DNA from: Erythrobacter sp. UBA1916
GTDB lineage: Bacteria > Pseudomonadota > Alphaproteobacteria > Sphingomonadales > Sphingomonadaceae
Assembly: GCA_002337385.1 (NCBI GenBank)
Contig: DDFY01000021.1
Location: 79,544-114,837, forward strand
Length of the DNA stretch: 35,294 nucleotides
Reading direction: 5' to 3'
Below are positions 16,084 to 24,008 of this stretch, piece after piece. Under the pieces are notes generated by a model, which saw only the letters and a list, made by a program, of their open reading frames with translations, searched no databases and had not been told where the DNA came from. Position 1 is the stretch's first letter, and every line of letters starts with the position of its first letter. Position numbers and translations under genes: made by a program.

Positions 16084-16728
16084 TTACTTCTCGAAAGCGA
16101 CCGAGATTTCGAGATCCACATCATCGCTGATGCCGAAGGGGATGCCCCAGGCCAGGTTCCAGTCCGACCGCTTGATGGTGGTCGTGCCGTGGAAGCCGAG
16201 CGTTTTCTTCTGGCTCATGGCGTTGGTACCCATGCCCGAGAGTTCAGCGCGAATGGTCACCGGGTTGGTCACACCGTTGAAGGTCAGCTCGCCCATGATT
16301 TCAGCCGTGGTGTCGCCAGTGCTGTGCACAGCGGTCGACACGAAGCGCGCTGCGGCAGGTTCGGGGCCGAAGAAGTCAGGCGCGCCGCCATCCTTTCCGG
16401 GGCGCAGCAGGTGGCCCTTGAGACCTTCGCTCGGCACGGTGACCGAAGCGACCGGAATCATCACGTCAAGCGCGGCGCCTTCAACATTGGCCGGGTCGAT
16501 AGACAGGGTGCCTTCGACGTCGCCGAAGATGCCGAAGTAGTCGTTGAAGCCGAGGTGGCTGACTTCCCAGACGACCAGCGAGTGCGACGGATCAGTTGTA
16601 TAGTCGCCTGCTTCAACCGCGGCGAGGTCGATCGCGCCGGGGGCAGGGGCGCCCTGTGCGTTGAGCGTGCCGAGGGCAACAGTGGCGAGGCCGGCGGCGG
16701 CCACGGTGGCGAGGATAGTCTTGCGCAT
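16084..16728 (-). CDS. YceI family periplasmic protein
   Basis: A 214-residue secreted protein. The Sec signal is MRKTILATVAAAGLATVALG with a likely cut after LNAQG or nearby. The mature part has the YceI lipocalin-like beta-barrel pattern: YTTDPSHSLVVWEVSHLGFNDYFGIFGDVEG is the hallmark start (two pieces YTTDPSHSLVVWEVSHLGF and NDYFGIFGDVEG), then FVSTAVHSTGDTTAEIMGEL and, near the end, SDWNLAWGIPFGISDDVDLE. Family members bind isoprenoid-like lipids in a hydrophobic pocket; the ligand here is unknown. It stands alone between leuA and the glycosyltransferase pair; the 147-base gap upstream holds no convincing promoter that I could choose. Confidence 0.93.
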   Translation of the reverse strand: MRKTILATVAAAGLATVALGTLNAQGAPAPGAIDLAAVEAGDYTTDPSHSLVVWEVSHLGFNDYFGIFGDVEGTLSIDPANVEGAALDVMIPVASVTVPSEGLKGHLLRPGKDGGAPDFFGPEPAAARFVSTAVHSTGDTTAEIMGELTFNGVTNPVTIRAELSGMGTNAMSQKKTLGFHGTTTIKRSDWNLAWGIPFGISDDVDLEISVAFEK

Positions 16729-16875
16729 TCGATATCTCCCGTTTCGAAGAAGTGAGGGCAGTTGATAAAGTCAAATTGCAGGAAGTCGAGGACCAATTTG
16801 AGCGTGGAGCCGGACCTTGTCCACCGTCAAGTTGCGAATACGTCGCATTTTTCGGGTGATTGATCCAGGCTGTCG

Positions 16876-18297
16876 TTAAGACTGACGACGATAAACCAGG
16901 CGATAACGGTTCGGGCCCGTCTGAAGCCGCAAGACCAGTTTGTAGTGTTCTGCCAGCTCGCGCTCGACGATGGCCCGCGTGACCGGGTTGCCCCGATTAT
17001 AGGCGGGCAGGTCGGTCACCACGGCATCGGGTTTGTTGGCAAAGATCCGCTCGACTTCCTCGCGGCTATCCACCCCGAGCGCCTGAGCCTCGTTGGCCAT
17101 GTTGAGCGAACCGGGAAAGGCGAAGGGTGTCGGCAGGCAACTGCCCGTAAGCCGGTAAAGCGCGGGAAAGCCATCGTGCACATAGAGGCAGTTCGGCACC
17201 GGCCCGATGGCGTCGACCATGGCCATCGCTTCGGCCCGGCCACCCTTGGTTTCCTCATAGTGGTGAAGCAGGTACTGCCCGGCAAGGGCGCCGACCACGA
17301 GCATCGCGGCCCCTATCTTGCGCCAGCGCTGGAACGCGGGTGCGAGCACTACGAACAGCGGCGCAAGCAGCGGGATGAAGTAGTGCGGACTATAGGCACC
17401 GACGAGCAGAATTGCCGCCAGCGCCACGGCCAGCCATTGCCATTCGAAATGCCACTTGCGCATCTCCTTTTGGCGCCACGAGGCCAGCTGCATTATAACA
17501 GGCAACAGCAGGATAGCCGCGCTTCCCAGCAGGTCTTCTCCCATGACCGAAAGCTCGTCCGGCACGCGCAGAAACTGTGACTGGAAGTTGGCGAACACGA
17601 AGGCATCGAGCGCCCCAAGGTGCCAATAGTATGCCAGAACCAGCAGCGTGGGCAGCAGCGCCAGCGAGGCCCAAACCGCAGCCCACACGAGTGTCTTGGG
17701 GACAGACCAGCCTCGCCGCAGCGCAAGCGCGATCAGCCACAGGCCGAACAGAAACCCCTCAGCCGCGGCGGTATACTTCATCTGAATCGCCAGCCCAACC
17801 AATGCCATCGCGCCAACCCCGTCGCGCGTGAAGTGCGGGCCGCGCCGCTGAACGAGAAAGGACGCGCCAGCCACCAGCGGGGTGTAGAACACCGAGGCCT
17901 GGGTACCTTCCCCCTGTGCGAGGTTAAGCCAGATGATGTAGGCCAGCCCGGCCATAATTGCGGCAAATCCGTCTGCCCCGATGCGCAGCGCCATGCGGCG
18001 GATCAGCTCGGCAGTGGCAAGTGCAGCCAACACGCCGCCGATCTGACTGGCGAGCAGGCCATCGCCGCCGAACAGGCGACCGATCCACGCAAAAGCGGCG
18101 AAGACAGTGAACAAGCCAAGCGGCTTGCGGTCCCAAATGTCGACATAGGGCAGGGCGCCATGGAGCATCCGCTCGCCCACAAGCAGATAGTACTGCTCGT
18201 CGAACTCGATCACCGGATTGCCAAAGGTTTGTGCGCGAAGGATTATGGCCGCGAGCAGAAGCCACACCGTGGCCGGAATGCCGCGTAGGACGCTCAC
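16876..18297 (-). CDS. GT-C fold membrane glycosyltransferase (ArnT/PMT-like, GT39 type)
   Basis: A 473-residue polytopic protein with about 10-12 hydrophobic segments. The first periplasmic loop has the acidic motif VIEFDEQYYLLVGERML and then YVDIWDRKPLGL, the pattern of GT-C transferases that use polyprenyl-phosphate sugars. The C-terminal 130 residues are soluble and end in YRLVYRRQS. It starts at GTG overlapping the stop of the upstream glycosyltransferase by 4 bases (GTGA), so both act in one pathway. Likely role: transfer of a sugar to a lipid or surface polymer at the outer face of the inner membrane. Acceptor and sugar are unknown. Confidence 0.82.
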   Translation of the reverse strand: MSVLRGIPATVWLLLAAIILRAQTFGNPVIEFDEQYYLLVGERMLHGALPYVDIWDRKPLGLFTVFAAFAWIGRLFGGDGLLASQIGGVLAALATAELIRRMALRIGADGFAAIMAGLAYIIWLNLAQGEGTQASVFYTPLVAGASFLVQRRGPHFTRDGVGAMALVGLAIQMKYTAAAEGFLFGLWLIALALRRGWSVPKTLVWAAVWASLALLPTLLVLAYYWHLGALDAFVFANFQSQFLRVPDELSVMGEDLLGSAAILLLPVIMQLASWRQKEMRKWHFEWQWLAVALAAILLVGAYSPHYFIPLLAPLFVVLAPAFQRWRKIGAAMLVVGALAGQYLLHHYEETKGGRAEAMAMVDAIGPVPNCLYVHDGFPALYRLTGSCLPTPFAFPGSLNMANEAQALGVDSREEVERIFANKPDAVVTDLPAYNRGNPVTRAIVERELAEHYKLVLRLQTGPNRYRLVYRRQS

Positions 18298-19424
18298 GGC
18301 TGGTCTTGCTCGCGCACAAGCGTGTCAAAGGCGGCAAGGTATGCCTCAGCTGCGGCCGACAGGCGGTGCCCGCCGATGGCCTGCTCGATTACATCCGCGC
18401 TGGGGAAGGGCTGCGCTGCCCGCAGCTGCACCGCGTCTGCAAGCTGACGCGCTTCGTGAGCGGTAACGAGCGTTCCCAATCCGGGATCGCGCGAGACAAG
18501 GCCTTCGAGCCAAGCGGTGCAGGGCGTCGCCACGAAGGGTATGCCAGCCACCAGCGCCTCGCCGATCACCGCAGGAACGCCCTCATAGCGCGACGTCATA
18601 AGCAGCATGTCGGCTTCGCGGAAGAACGGCGCCGGGTTGGAAACGTGGCCCTGCAGCACGACGTGATCGGTGAGAGCGAGCCGCGCGACCTCTTTGCGTA
18701 CGCGCTGCTCCATCGCTCCGCCGCCGATCATCGTGAGCGTGAAGGGAACACCCATGTCGCGCAGCCGCGCGGCGGTGGCGAGCGCTAGCAACGGGTTCTT
18801 CTGCGGTTCAAGCCGGCCGACAAACAGCAGCGAAAGCGGCTCTTGCGGCTGCCCTGATCTGGCCATCACGGCCACATCGTCGTCGAGAAACGGGTCGGCT
18901 ATCGCGAGGGTGCGTTCAGCAGGGACTATCTGCGAAAGCTCATCGCGCAGACCGGGCGACATCGCCACCAGCCTGTCCACTCCACCAGACCACCACCCGG
19001 CCAGAGCGCGGGCAAGCGGGCCTGTGCCGAGCCCAGCGGGCACCAGTGGATTGCTGATCTTGCCGACTATCGGCGCCCTCGGCATCGCCTGCTTGAGAGC
19101 CCGCGCAACCGCGAAATGGAAATTGCCGATCAGGAACACGGCATCGGGCGCGAGCGCCTTGGCCGGCCCCGCCATCGCCGCCCCCAGTCGCATCCGGGAA
19201 AAGGTGCTGCGCGGCACCGGCTCGGCAAGAACCTCAATGCCGACACCGTCCGGCACCTGCGGCCGCATCGGGCCGTCGGCCGCCCCTGCCAGCACGGTGA
19301 CGCGCCGCCCGCGGCGGACCCATTCTCCCGCCAGACGAAAGGCAATCCGCTCGGTGCCGCCGAGCGAGAAGTCGTGGATCGGGATCAGGATATGTTCGGC
19401 GCGGGGGCCGGTTGCCTCGTCCAT
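18294..19424 (-). CDS. GT4-type glycosyltransferase
   Basis: A 376-residue GT-B fold transferase. The N-terminal acceptor domain opens with ILIPIHDFSLGGTERIAFRLA, with the Gly-rich loop typical of GT4. The C-terminal donor domain has SLLFVGRLEPQKNPLLAL, MIGGGAMEQRVRKE and the EX7E signature in YEGVPAVIGEALVAGIPF. It is expected to act in the cytoplasm on a lipid-linked acceptor. The frame is open to an ATG at 19454, but that codon lies inside the ilvC terminator hairpin and the extra residues MARFFVFEPD look like a read-through of its T-run. I therefore prefer the ATG at 19424, although neither start has a Shine-Dalgarno. The next gene overlaps by 4 bases. Confidence 0.83.
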   Translation of the reverse strand: MDEATGPRAEHILIPIHDFSLGGTERIAFRLAGEWVRRGRRVTVLAGAADGPMRPQVPDGVGIEVLAEPVPRSTFSRMRLGAAMAGPAKALAPDAVFLIGNFHFAVARALKQAMPRAPIVGKISNPLVPAGLGTGPLARALAGWWSGGVDRLVAMSPGLRDELSQIVPAERTLAIADPFLDDDVAVMARSGQPQEPLSLLFVGRLEPQKNPLLALATAARLRDMGVPFTLTMIGGGAMEQRVRKEVARLALTDHVVLQGHVSNPAPFFREADMLLMTSRYEGVPAVIGEALVAGIPFVATPCTAWLEGLVSRDPGLGTLVTAHEARQLADAVQLRAAQPFPSADVIEQAIGGHRLSAAAEAYLAAFDTLVREQDQP

Positions 19425-19440
19425 ATCTGGTTCGAACACG

Positions 19441-19477
19441 AAAAAGCGCGCCATGGAAAGGCCATGGCGCGCTTTTT
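19441..19477 (-). terminator. ilvC terminator, possibly bidirectional
   Basis: A perfect 16-bp inverted repeat (arms 19441-19456 and 19462-19477, left arm AAAAAGCGCGCCATGG, 5-base loop) with five T residues on the 3' side in either direction. It lies 24 bases after the ilvC stop and reaches into the possible start of the glycosyltransferase gene. Confidence 0.9.
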
Positions 19478-19501
19478 GCGATTCCGATTATCGGGTCAGG
19501 C

Positions 19502-20521
19502 TCAGTTCTTTTCCTGATCGACCAGCTTGTTCTTGCCGATCCACGGCATCATCGCGCGCAGCTTGGCACCGGTCTGCTCGATCGGGTGCGCTTCAGCAGC
19601 CTTGCGGCTGGCCTTCAGCTCGGGCTGGCCAGCGCGGTTGTCGAGCACGAAGTTCTTCACGAAGCGGCCCGACTGAATGTCTTCGAGCACGCGCTTCATC
19701 TCAGCCTTGGTGTCGGCAGTGATGATGCGCGGGCCGGTGACGATGTCGCCATATTCAGCGGTGTTCGAGATCGAGTAGCGCATGTTGGCGATGCCGCCTT
19801 CATAGAGCAGGTCGACGATCAGCTTGGTCTCGTGCAGGCACTCGAAATAGGCCATCTCGGGGGCATAGCCCGCTTCGGTCAGCGTCTCGAACCCGGCCTG
19901 GATCAGGTGGGTGATACCGCCGCAGAGAACAGCCTGCTCACCGAACAGGTCGGTTTCGCACTCTTCCTTGAAGTTGGTCTCGATGATGCCCGAACGGCCA
20001 CCACCAACGCCCGAGGCATAGGCCAGCGCAACGTCATGGGCATTGCCCGAAGCGTCCTGGTGGACCGCGATCAGGCACGGCACGCCGCCGCCCTTCTGAT
20101 ATTCGCCGCGCACGGTGTGGCCAGGGCCCTTGGGTGCGATCATGATCACGTCGATGTCGGTCGGCGCTTCGATCAGGCCGAAGTGAATGTTCAGGCCATG
20201 GGCGAAGGCAAGCGCGGCACCGGGCTTCATGTTGCCCTTGAGATCGTCAGCCCAGATCGCTGCCTGATGTTCGTCAGGTGCAAGGATCATGAGGATGTCG
20301 GCCCAGCCGGCAGCTTCGCTGTTCGAAAGCACCTTGAACCCGGCGCCTTCGGCCTTCTTGGCCGAGCCCGAGCCGGGACGCAGCGCGATGGCGACGTTCT
20401 TGCAGCCCGAATCGCGCAGGTTCTGTGCGTGGGCATGGCCCTGCGAACCATAGCCGAGGATGGCGATGTTCTTGTCAGCGATCAGGTTGAGGTCGCAATC
20501 GGCGTCGTAGTAGACTTTCAT
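19502..20521 (-). CDS. ilvC: Ketol-acid reductoisomerase (class I)
   Basis: A 339-residue NADPH-dependent enzyme, the second common step of isoleucine and valine synthesis. The Rossmann motif is ILGYGSQGHAHAQNLRDSG (from about residue 21), followed by the phosphate-binding RPGSGSAKKAEG. The C-terminal knotted domain has ETNFKEECETDLFGEQAVLCGG with the two metal-binding acidic residues and YSISNTAEYGD. Length fits the short class I form. I chose the ATG giving MKVYYDADCDLN, with AGGAAAG upstream; the longer frame is not conserved. The 139-base gap to ilvH holds a hairpin (CCCGTT-CGGG-AACGGG, 20608-20623) without a T-run. Confidence 0.97.
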   Translation of the reverse strand: MKVYYDADCDLNLIADKNIAILGYGSQGHAHAQNLRDSGCKNVAIALRPGSGSAKKAEGAGFKVLSNSEAAGWADILMILAPDEHQAAIWADDLKGNMKPGAALAFAHGLNIHFGLIEAPTDIDVIMIAPKGPGHTVRGEYQKGGGVPCLIAVHQDASGNAHDVALAYASGVGGGRSGIIETNFKEECETDLFGEQAVLCGGITHLIQAGFETLTEAGYAPEMAYFECLHETKLIVDLLYEGGIANMRYSISNTAEYGDIVTGPRIITADTKAEMKRVLEDIQSGRFVKNFVLDNRAGQPELKASRKAAEAHPIEQTGAKLRAMMPWIGKNKLVDQEKN

Positions 20522-20660
20522 CTGGTCTTTCCTGCTATCTTGTGAACCCGCTCCACGACGGACGAGGGGGAGCGGCGACTCGGAAACAGCCCCTAGCGGC
20601 AATGCCCCCCGTTCGGGAACGGGAAATTTAGTTACATTGAAACGACCCGGCGTGCTGCGC

Positions 20661-21176
20661 TCAGGCGCCCTCGCTCCCTCGCATCATCCCAACCACGCCG
20701 GTGCGGCCAACCTCGACCAGCCCCAATTCGCGCATAAGCGAGACAAAGGTGTCGATCTTTTCGGGCGGGCCGGTGATCTCGAACACGAAGCTTGTCGTCG
20801 TGGTGTCGACAGGTCGGGCGCGGAAAATATCGGCCAGACGCAGCGCCTCGACGCGCTTTTCTCCGGTGCCTTTGACCTTCACCAGCGCCAGCTCGCGCTC
20901 AACATGCGGGCCAGCGGCAGTGAGATCGACGACCTTGTGCACCGGCACCAGGCGCTCAAGCTGAGCTTCGATCTGGTCGATCACCTGCGGCGGGCCGTTG
21001 GTGACGATGGTGATGCGGCTTATGGCGTGGTCGTTCGAGATGTCGGCCACGGTCAGGCTGTCGATGTTGTAGCCGCGCGCGGTGAACAGGCCGGCAATCT
21101 TGGCGAGGATACCCGCCTCGTTGTCGACCATGATGGCAAGCACGTGCCGCTCGGATTCGCGATGATTGATTTTCAT
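20661..21176 (-). CDS. ilvH: Acetolactate synthase small (regulatory) subunit
   Basis: A 171-residue regulatory subunit. The N-terminal ACT domain (HVLAIMVDNEAGILAKIAGLF, ARGYNIDSLTVA) binds valine and gives feedback inhibition. The C-terminal half (RELALVKVKGTGEKRVEALRLADIFRA) is the usual second ALS_ss domain. It begins 12 bases after the ilvB stop and activates the IlvB catalytic subunit. Confidence 0.96.
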   Translation of the reverse strand: MKINHRESERHVLAIMVDNEAGILAKIAGLFTARGYNIDSLTVADISNDHAISRITIVTNGPPQVIDQIEAQLERLVPVHKVVDLTAAGPHVERELALVKVKGTGEKRVEALRLADIFRARPVDTTTTSFVFEITGPPEKIDTFVSLMRELGLVEVGRTGVVGMMRGSEGA

Positions 21177-21188
21177 GTCCTTGCGCCC

Positions 21189-22931
21189 TTACACCAGAGC
21201 CTTGGCTTCGTCGTCCATGGTGCCGCCCACCATGTCGCCATAAAGCAACATTTCGGTGTGTGCGGCTCCACTTGGGATCATCGGGAAGCAATTGGCTTCC
21301 TTCGACACGAGGCAATCGACCATCACCGGGCCATCATGCTCGATCATCGCCTTGATCCCGGCGTCGAGTTCGCTCTCATCATGGATGCGGATGCCCTTCC
21401 AGCCATAGGCCTCGGCCAGCGCTACGAAGTCGGGCAGGCTATCGGAATAAGAATTCGAATAGCGGCTCTCATAGGTCAGTTCCTGCCACTGGCGGACCAT
21501 GCCCATATATTCGTTGTTGAGGATGAACACCTTGATCGGCAGCCGGAACTGGCTCGCCGTGCCCAACTCCTGAATGTTCATCTGGATTGAGGCTTCGCCC
21601 GCAATGTCGATCACGAGGCTTTCGGGATTGCCAAGCTGCGCGCCGATGGCGGCAGGCATGCCGTAACCCATCGTGCCGAGCCCACCCGAGGTGAGCCACT
21701 TGTTCGGCCCCTGAAAGCCGAAATATTGCGCGGCCCACATCTGGTGCTGGCCAACCTCAGTGGTGATGATCGGGTCTTTGTCCTTGGTCAGGGCATAGAG
21801 ACGCTCGACCGCAAGCTGCGGCATGATCTCGTCGGCCTTGGCCGGGTAAGACAGGCTCTCACGCGCCTCCCATCCGGTGATGCGCGCCTTCCATTCGGCA
21901 AGGTCCGCGCCCTTGCGGTCGCCCCAGGCGGCGATCAACTGTTCGAGCACATGGGCACAGTCGCCCACGATGCCGAGATCGACCGGCACAATCTTGTTGA
22001 TGCTGGCACGGTCGATATCGATGTGGATCTTCTTCGAACCCGGCGAAAAGGCGTCGAGACGGCCCGTAACCCGGTCGTCGAAGCGGGCGCCGATGTTCAC
22101 CATGACGTCGCACTGGTTCATCGCCATATTGGCTTCATAAGTGCCGTGCATGCCCAGCATCCCGAGCCAGTCGGCATGATCGGAAGGAAAGGCGCCAAGG
22201 CCCATCAAAGTGGACGTAACCGGCGCGCCAGTCAGTGCCTGGAACTGGCGCAGCAACTCGGTAGCACGGGGGCCCGAGTTGATGACGCCGCCGCCGGTAT
22301 AGAAGATCGGCTTCTCGGCGTTGGCGATAAGCTCGACCGCTTCGGCGATCTCATCCGCCGGAGCAATCAGCTGCGGGTGATAGCGCTTCGGGCGCTGCGG
22401 TGCGATGTCTTCGAAGCGCGCGGTGGCGATCTGGACGTTCTTGGGAATGTCGATCACGACCGGGCCGGGACGGCCGGTGGTGGCGATCTCGAACGCCTCG
22501 TCGACCGCGGCCGCGAGCTGCTCGGGATCTTTCACCAGATAGTTGTGCTTGGTGCAGTGGCGCGTCAGGCCGACGGTGTCCGCCTCCTGGAAGGCATCGG
22601 TGCCGATCAGGTTCGTGGGAACCTGCCCGGTGATGACGACCAGCGGAATGGAATCGAGAAAGGCATCGGCAATGCCGGTGATCGCGTTAGTCGCACCGGG
22701 GCCGGAGGTGACCAGAACCACGCCGGGTTTGCCGGTGCTGCGGGCATAGCCCTCGGCAGCATGAGCCGCGCCGGCCTCGTGGCGCACCAGGATGTGGCGG
22801 ATGCGCTCCTCGGCGAACAGTTCGTCGTAGATCGGCAGCACGGCGCCGCCGGGATAGCCGAACACGAATTCGACCCCCTGCCGCACCAATGTCTCGACCA
22901 GTATCGCAGCGCCGCTGCGTTCGTCTGCCAC
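21189..22931 (-). CDS. ilvB: Acetolactate synthase large (catalytic) subunit
   Basis: A 580-residue thiamine-diphosphate enzyme that condenses two pyruvates, or pyruvate with 2-oxobutyrate. The N-terminal Pyr domain has FGYPGGAVLPIYDEL with the catalytic Glu in RHEAGAAHAAEGYAR, and LVTSGPGATNAITGIADA. The central FAD-binding domain follows. The PP domain has IDIAGEASIQMNIQELGT, where the textbook GDG is GEA, a variant I know from other alphaproteobacteria, then FILNNEYMGMVRQWQ. It starts at GTG with AAAGGA about 8 bases upstream. It heads the ilvB-ilvH-ilvC cluster. Confidence 0.97.
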   Translation of the reverse strand: MADERSGAAILVETLVRQGVEFVFGYPGGAVLPIYDELFAEERIRHILVRHEAGAAHAAEGYARSTGKPGVVLVTSGPGATNAITGIADAFLDSIPLVVITGQVPTNLIGTDAFQEADTVGLTRHCTKHNYLVKDPEQLAAAVDEAFEIATTGRPGPVVIDIPKNVQIATARFEDIAPQRPKRYHPQLIAPADEIAEAVELIANAEKPIFYTGGGVINSGPRATELLRQFQALTGAPVTSTLMGLGAFPSDHADWLGMLGMHGTYEANMAMNQCDVMVNIGARFDDRVTGRLDAFSPGSKKIHIDIDRASINKIVPVDLGIVGDCAHVLEQLIAAWGDRKGADLAEWKARITGWEARESLSYPAKADEIMPQLAVERLYALTKDKDPIITTEVGQHQMWAAQYFGFQGPNKWLTSGGLGTMGYGMPAAIGAQLGNPESLVIDIAGEASIQMNIQELGTASQFRLPIKVFILNNEYMGMVRQWQELTYESRYSNSYSDSLPDFVALAEAYGWKGIRIHDESELDAGIKAMIEHDGPVMVDCLVSKEANCFPMIPSGAAHTEMLLYGDMVGGTMDDEAKALV

Positions 22932-22964
22932 GTTGAATTCCTTTCTGCGCTTCGTGAAATGATT

Positions 22965-22992
22965 GGCCCGACATGATCGCTCATGCCGGGCC
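22965..22992 (-). promoter_or_regulatory. Stable GNRA hairpin in the ilvB leader
   Basis: On the minus strand the stem GGCCCGGCATGA/TCATGTCGGGCC has 12 pairs with one G-U and a GCGA tetraloop. It ends 33 bases before the ilvB start. It lacks a T-run (AATCATTTC follows). No branched-chain-rich leader peptide precedes it, so ribosome-based attenuation is not supported. It may act on stability, or be a protein-binding or partial termination site. Confidence 0.55.
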
Positions 22993-23016
22993 GGTCCTCT
23001 CCGAATTCATGCAGGC

Positions 23017-23045
23017 GGTCTATGAGACACGAAATGTCATGTCAA
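23017..23045 (-). promoter_or_regulatory. Predicted ilvBHC promoter
   Basis: On the minus strand a perfect TTGACA (23040-23045), a 17-base spacer and TAGACC (23017-23022). The start would be near 23010, about 80 bases upstream of the ilvB GTG. The -35 is 4 bases from the miaA stop. Confidence 0.6.
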
Positions 23046-23048
23046 CCT

Positions 23049-24008
23049 TTAATTACGCAATAAACTTTCAAAATCCCTCACAAGATCGACACTTTCGGGT
23101 GGCGTACGTTTCCAATCAGCAGGCAGCTGGTTGCGCAGCCAGGTATATTGCCGCTTGGCGTAGTTTCGGGTGGCCTGCATGCCATTGACGATGGCATCGG
23201 CCATGGACAGCCGCCCGCGCAACACCTCACCCAATTCAGGCACGCCGATGGCCCGCATCACGGGCAGGCTCTCGTCCAGCCTCCGGGCATAAAGCGCCTC
23301 CACCTCATCCAGCGCGCCTGCGTCAATCATCGCGGCAAAGCGCCGGTCGCATCGTTCGAACAGTTCTTCACGGTCGGGCAGCAACACCAGCGGAGCGAGC
23401 GTCACCCGATCCCCGATCCCGCCTTCGAGGTGTTGTTGCCATTCCAGCATCGACCGGCCAGTCGAGCGCACCACTTCAAGGGCGCGGGCAACTCGCTGAC
23501 TGTCCCCGGCGTTGAGCTGGGCGGCGCGGTCTGGGTCCTCCGCCTGCAACGCCGCATAGGCGTCGGCCACGGGCAGGGCGCGCACTGCCTCGCGCACGGC
23601 AGGATCGATCGGCGGAATCGGCGCAATGCCCTCGAGCAACGTGCGGATATACAGCCCGGTCCCGCCGACAAGGATCGGCACGGCACCATCAGCATGGGCA
23701 GCGAAGATTTCCCGCTTGGCAGCCTCGGCCCAGTCCGCCGCCGAGCATGCTTGCGCCCCGTCCCAGGTGCCGAACAGGAGATGAGGCACGCCCTGCATCT
23801 CGGCCACACTCGGCCGTGCGCTGATGATCGCCAGATCGGCATAGACCTGTGCGCTGTCGGCATTGATGACGCGCGCTTCGCGTCCGCGCTCCTGCAAGGC
23901 AAGGGCAAGCCTCACCGCGAGATCGCTCTTGCCGCTGGCGGTCGGCCCTGCAATGAGCGCCAGCACGTTTTCTGACGCCTTTTTCGATGGAGTTTCCTGA
24001 GTGCTCAT
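23049..24008 (-). CDS. miaA: tRNA dimethylallyltransferase MiaA
   Basis: A 319-residue enzyme that adds a dimethylallyl group to A37 of tRNAs reading UNN codons. The P-loop is GPTASGKS (residues 21-28). INADSAQVYADLAIISARPS, HLLFGTWDG and LVGGTGLYIRTLLEG are family signatures, as is ATRNYAKRQYTWLRNQ at the C-terminus. The frame is open much further upstream, but that part is the shadow of serB. The ATG at 24008 overlaps the serB GTG on the other strand by 8 bases. A GTG at Val15 (23966) would separate the two genes. Confidence 0.95.
   Translation of the reverse strand: MSTQETPSKKASENVLALIAGPTASGKSDLAVRLALALQERGREARVINADSAQVYADLAIISARPSVAEMQGVPHLLFGTWDGAQACSAADWAEAAKREIFAAHADGAVPILVGGTGLYIRTLLEGIAPIPPIDPAVREAVRALPVADAYAALQAEDPDRAAQLNAGDSQRVARALEVVRSTGRSMLEWQQHLEGGIGDRVTLAPLVLLPDREELFERCDRRFAAMIDAGALDEVEALYARRLDESLPVMRAIGVPELGEVLRGRLSMADAIVNGMQATRNYAKRQYTWLRNQLPADWKRTPPESVDLVRDFESLLRN

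Noticed and set aside
22984..23010. Small frame MNSERTGPA in the ilvB leader as an attenuator peptide
   Set aside because: It contains no Ile, Val or Leu codon run, so ribosome stalling on branched-chain amino acids is not possible.
22973..23188. 71-codon plus-strand frame opposite the ilvB leader
   Set aside because: It runs into the miaA 3' end on the opposite strand, shows no domain and includes the ilvB hairpin arms.
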